Below the pieces are notes generated by a model. That model did no database searches. It was not told the origin of the DNA and saw nothing but the letters and a program-made list of their open reading frames with translations. Positions 59,164-64,000 of a DNA stretch of 64,000 nt are shown here, piece by piece; the first letter of the stretch is position 1; the number at the start of each line of letters is the position of its first letter. The translations under genes were made by a program, and so were the position numbers. Source of the stretch: Escarpia spicata (taxonomy: Eukaryota; Annelida; Polychaeta; Sabellida; Siboglinidae); assembly GCA_963995525.1 (NCBI GenBank), contig OZ023217.1, positions 5,800,830 to 5,864,829 on the forward strand, given 5' to 3'.

Positions 59164-61038
59164 ACAGGAGAACAACATTCCTCATCAATACACAGAAGAC
59201 AAGTGAGCAAAGATACGATTCTGGATCAATCATCAAAGAAATGGGTTTATTACAATTACTATCAACCAACTTCTGTCTTTGGCATAAACTGTTGTTTATT
59301 TTCATTGCAAAACATTTTCATGAAGACAGTTCAGATTTTGATCGGCATGGGTCTGATCTTCAGTACAAGATTTTACTTGTCCTCAAATATTTTCCTTGCA
59401 ACTGCAGCTCTTCTTTTACTAATCACCATCCTACGTTGACAACTAGCACCAACGGGCAACAAGTGAGTAAATTAATCCCACACATGTTCATTTACAAAAA
59501 TATCTGCCCAGAATTTTACTGTTTCAGACTTTCTACAGTAAGAAAAGTGATGGAACCTGTCAATCTCCATTGTCACACAAACTTCACCAGAGAGTGTACC
59601 AATGAATTTGGGATCACTGATGGTTCAATAACATAAAACACATTGCTTCTAAATTGTCTCATCCTGTCCATACTCCATACACATAATATCTTATATCACT
59701 GAGTCAGTTGCCATTTCCAGTAACTTGCCATTTACACAGGACAGCAAACTTTAAAACGCCCTTTTCAGGTCACAACCCCAGTGGCGCAACATTGGGGCGA
59801 CAGCGGTACAGCATTTGGAGACATGCTTACTGCTCAAGGACTAGACCAAACTTGCCTGCAAATGACTAATTACAGGGTATGCTCCAAGGGGCAACCTCCT
59901 GAATAGCAAGAGGTCTTGCACTGTAACAATACCAATTGCTTTTTGTGTGTGAACCTGCCTTCAGTTGAGGCGGCTTGTCTCTGGCGGAGTAATTACTACC
60001 GCAGGACATGATGTAGGCACATCAAGATGCGATCTCCTTCACAAACATAGTCTTTCGCGTCTATTTCGATATCTCGGCCTGCGTATATTTATAACTGCCT
60101 AAATACGGAGACAGATGCATGTGCATGCACCCATGAAACACAAGGCTCGATTCGAATCTCAGCTGTACGGAGTGTCAAACAAGACTATCTATGCCATACT
60201 GCTTACACCATGCTCAAAAACGCTCTTCAAATTAACAGCTGCCTTAATCTGTCACAGCCCAGACTTACAGTGATCCACACCAATTCACCCGTTGCCATCA
60301 AACTACTCCATTTCCGAGTGCAGGAACCATTTTAATTAATCACAAACAACCTCCTCTGCACCCGTGGGCATTTAAAACATCTGATTGTCAGTGGAACAGA
60401 CTAAATTATCTCCACTAGGACAGGCAATTTCAATCCCCGGACACGTCGAAAATCATGGGCTATAATCATTAAAACCACGCAACGGAAATTGGACATTTCA
60501 TGCCATATAAAATCAGTGTTAAACACAAGTCTATGAGGTGTCAGGAACGTCATCAAATAAACCCAGATGGACAATTTTTTTGGTTAACCAGGGGATAGAA
60601 GGTTAATCGACAGAGGGGATTGGGAGATGGGTTAGGGAGATGGACAGTCTGACACCAAGTTTCACATCTGACATGCTGACCATAAACGCTGCTGCCCATA
60701 AACGCCAGGATAATGTTCCCCAATGCTGAAGGATAATGTTGCTGAATGTGTTTCTGATGCTGTGTACATCTGGAAGGCTCGATGAGGTGTGAAAGAGCTC
60801 TTCTTCCTGCTTTCACTCTCCTCTTTAACTGGCTCTTCTCTCAAGTACCCACCTCAAGTACCCCCACCCACCAGCATTCCAAATGTAGGAAATAATGTCA
60901 CAGGAAAATATCACAACTTTAAATACTGTATGTACATACTTTGATTTCTAGTCTATGCTAAAACATCAACGAAAATGTGTAAGACAGGCAGAGATTCTTC
61001 AGAATTGTCATCTTAGTCATGACATGTATTAATTTTGT

Positions 61039-61070
<32 letters not shown>

Positions 61071-62237
61071 CACTTAATTATCAAAGAAAATCTGCAAGAC
61101 TGCAGTATTTTCTTAAGAATATTAATCAGTCATCTTACATTATTTCATTGAACACCAAACTTTGTTGTACTCAACTGTCAATGAAAATCTCCAAGATTTT
61201 GCATTTAGCAGTCTTCGAATAAAAAACACTTTGTGACTTTACGTGATGTTTTTCCTAACTGTAATAATAATAATGGAATCATTTCTTTAGCAACAATATA
61301 TCCTTGGAAAATCAGAGCTCAATGGCACAACAAAGCCAAAGGATTATACGTTCTCATTGTCAAGTAATAGGCGTCAACAAATGGATAGAATTGCTAAGAA
61401 TTATATGCAGTATTCAAAAGATAGGTTTTTAGATGACGGCAAAATGAAACTATATTTCTTATTGTCACAGTTTTATTTCCATGACATTTTTCATGAGACT
61501 TTATTTCCCCCCAACCCACTTCCATCCCAACCCCAGCAGACAAGAGCAGGTTTGGGAAGCAGCCGGGATTCATCCCATTAATCCATCCTTGCTTCACCCT
61601 GATCCAGAGTGACATTGATATGCAGTTACGAGATCATTTTACAAAAAGCTCATTCTGTATAATTTGCAGATTTGATGGGTATTTACCATGCTCCAATGTA
61701 TACACAAATGAGATGTTGAGCCTCATCATTTCCCACTTTCGGGGATGTTTGCTCATGGTTTCATGTTGCAGTTAATGGGTTTGGGTGGAAGACATGGAAC
61801 ATGCATGTGTAGTTGTTTATCATGATAATAATGATGATGATGATGATGACAAAATTGAAACCACACTGGGAATATGACAGGGATGATGTTAAGCTTTAAA
61901 TATAGCAATAAAAACAGTACATATATATATGAATAATGTTGTTCAAGATACTTTTATAAATCAATATAATTAATCAGTATATAGTTTAGTAAATCTGCAG
62001 TAGTACATAATATATATATATATATTAACCCTGATTATAAAGAAAAATATCATAAAATTATATATATTATTTTAAGATCTAATAAAGTATTTTAGAACAA
62101 ATCTGATATCATTACCAGAGCAAAAACAACTACTATTATTACCCAAACATATTCAGCCTGACTAAACAAGCACATTCAAAAAATAAACTCCTCTGTATCA
62201 TTTCTAGCAAGTATTCCATCACTGACTCATCGTATTC
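59164..62237. other. Non-coding, microsatellites only
   Basis: (CA)n/(TA)n at 61037-61071, (ATG)n-like at 61822-61849 and TA runs near 61920 and 62010. No gene recognised. Confidence 0.6.
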
Positions 62238-62255
62238 GGGGGGGGGGGGGGGGGG
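62238..62255 (+). repeat. Poly-G run of 18
   Basis: Uninterrupted G run, liable to length error. Confidence 0.9.
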
Positions 62256-62894
62256 AATTGTTATTTCATAATTGTTTGTAGGCCCCACAGATGAGCACTA
62301 ACACTGTCAGGTCTGACCAGTTTAAATGACTGCTCAATTACCTCTTGTTACATAAACATGAAACTATGACTAATTGACTATTTGATGAGTCAGTGTCCAC
62401 TCTCCTGTCAACTCTAATTGTCACTGTCCTGCACAATTAGGGTGATTAAGCAGCAGCTACACAGATTAGGGTAATTACCTTGTGAATACTGCTCTGGAAT
62501 AAACAACCTTCTGAGGGTTCTTGTTAAATTCAACTGTCAATAACATGGCTGGTTTTAGACAGGCAAGTCAACAACCACATCAATGTTGTCGTAAAAAAGT
62601 TATGTTATATGTTTTTTCTAATATTATTAAATAATTTGACATATTAAGTGACGATTCAGCACTTATAAATTATATATATCCATAAAATTATAATGACCAT
62701 TTTGCATTGGTTCACGAATGGATGTAACTGTTGTCCTTAATATAGTCGCCATGCAGTGGTGACAGGGCTAACTAATGAAATTGGAGATAACTTGGTACTA
62801 TGATGACAGGAGATGGAATTTGCCTGTAGAGCTCTACCATTTTTTAATTCACAGGTGGTCAAAAGGATACCAGGGAACCTATTCACTAAGACAA

Positions 62895-63223
62895 AAGTAA
62901 AGTAAGGTACGTTTGTATATAATGCAGTATCCAGTCTTCAGGACTCCTCAAATCGCTTAACACTTTACTCCCTGGAGGACCAGTTCAATAGAGCACTATC
63001 TCAACTTCTCTGGGAAGTATCCTGCCACACTACAATTAATGCATGAAGACTATTTGTACACAAATATCCACCACTGTCTATAGCCAGGTACTCATTCATA
63101 GAGCTGAGTGAACTGGAGCAACGTAGAGTGTACAAACTTTCCCGAGGTTCGACACTGCAGCATAGCATTCGAACCTAGGTTCTCTCGGTCGAGAGTCCGA
63201 AGCTCTAGCCACTGCACTCCACA
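62895..63223 (-). mobile_element. tRNA-derived SINE, nearly full length, copy 3
   Basis: On the minus strand, 63223-63155 is a tRNA-like head. It has a box A (GTGGCTAGAGCTTCGG), a loop region ACTCTCGACCGAGAG and a box B (GGTTCGAATGC, two changes from consensus). A body then follows that matches 14275-14024 and 10800-10588, ending near GTATATAATG and AAGGTAC. Pol III boxes plus a repeated body define a SINE. I do not name the family. Confidence 0.75.
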
Positions 63224-64000
63224 AGGAGCAGGTAAAGAAATTCCATCATTAAATTGAATCCATTATGAAATTTAAGGAGTGTTTTAAAGTGAAAAAAAAT
63301 CCAGTATTTTACAATAAACTAGCAGTCTTGTGAGTAGGTCTGTGTCTCAAATTCATTCGCAGTCTATTAAATTAACAGATAGGTATAATTTCCATATTTA
63401 TGATAATTTTAATTCATATATTATTATTATTTATATATGCGAGGAAACACCTCTCACTACTAGTACTATGCGTTAGCTACACAGGTCAGTTTCTATACTA
63501 ATTTGTGTATGCTATTTATTTCCGTCATGTCTCAGGGCATGTGTTCTGTATTAATTACCTATTTATTTCCCCCGAGTGGCTGGTTACATCGTTTTTCATG
63601 TCACACAAGTCAACGGTACATGGAGTATTACAGGAGAAACCACATAATATGGCTCCTAGATTGAACACTCAGAATGCTAGAATGGGGTAGAATGCTAACT
63701 ACATGACTCACCCTGTGTCTACAAACTAGCCTCATTGTTGACATGTTCACCCCCACTATCACAAGTCTATTGTATGCTACCCCCAAGCATAGATTACCCT
63801 TCGTTTTACTCCAGCAGGATCTCAGTAACACCTCACAATGTCTGGGATTGTCAATACTGTAATACACTCCATGGGTTCCCTACAAGCAGGGAATTTCACA
63901 CAATCACACCCCCCCTCTCTAGGAAAGGTAAAAGCCTCCATTCAGCAGGTATACAGTGTAATTTGTCTTGATGCCTAGCTTTACGCCGATGACAATGGCG
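63224..64000. other. Non-coding, nothing recognised
   Basis: No gene or repeat recognised up to the window end. Confidence 0.55.

Noticed and set aside
58362..59210. 282-codon minus-strand open frame with SLSVSHWYPQ repeats
   Set aside because: Generated by the 45-bp tandem repeat; the flanking sequence reads as a LINE fragment on the opposite strand.

Overview
The window reads as nuclear DNA from an animal, most likely a mollusc (probably a gastropod; this is an inference). It is AT-rich and rich in microsatellites and minisatellites. It has GT-AG introns, an assembly gap of exactly 200 N at 26374-26573, and one clearly recognisable protein-coding gene spread thinly over a large distance. 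No prokaryotic operon, ribosomal RNA, canonical tRNA, CRISPR array or viral gene is seen.

The gene lies on the minus strand. It encodes a discoidin domain receptor (DDR1/DDR2 family, a collagen-binding receptor tyrosine kinase). I rebuilt twelve coding exons whose phases all join: 25339-25234, 21868-21727, 19887-19798, 13304-13157, 12659-12135, 11620-11489, 10394-9990, 9349-9072, 8569-8442, 7866-7663, 7234-7000 and 6093-5755. Together they give 909 residues from the first discoidin-domain lysine to a TAG stop at 5755-5757. The order is discoidin (F5/8C) domain, DS-like domain, extracellular juxtamembrane linker, one transmembrane helix, long cytosolic juxtamembrane segment and tyrosine kinase. 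All catalytic motifs are present, followed by an extra tail of about 20 residues. Residue numbers in this annotation count from that first lysine. The signal-peptide exon is not certain; a phase-compatible candidate lies at 45588-45501, about 20 kb upstream.

Layout: 1-4575 holds no recognised gene. 4576-4767 is a 38-bp tandem repeat carrying AATAAA signals on the receptor strand. 4768-5754 is probably 3' UTR. 5755-25339 is the receptor gene, with minisatellites in several introns and some of them directly beside exons. 25340-64000 is non-coding as far as I can tell, and would be first intron plus upstream flank if the candidate exon is right. It contains a long inverted repeat, several minisatellites, one SINE with a tRNA-like head, three decayed non-LTR retrotransposon 3' ends, and pairs of old dispersed repeats.

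The points most worth following up are: loss of a cysteine pair in the DS-like domain; a minisatellite whose last copy forms the 3' splice site of an exon; a repeat-borne cluster of poly(A) signals; the 109-bp-arm hairpin next to the first mapped exon; and the candidate signal-peptide exon. I found no convincing wholly new system.
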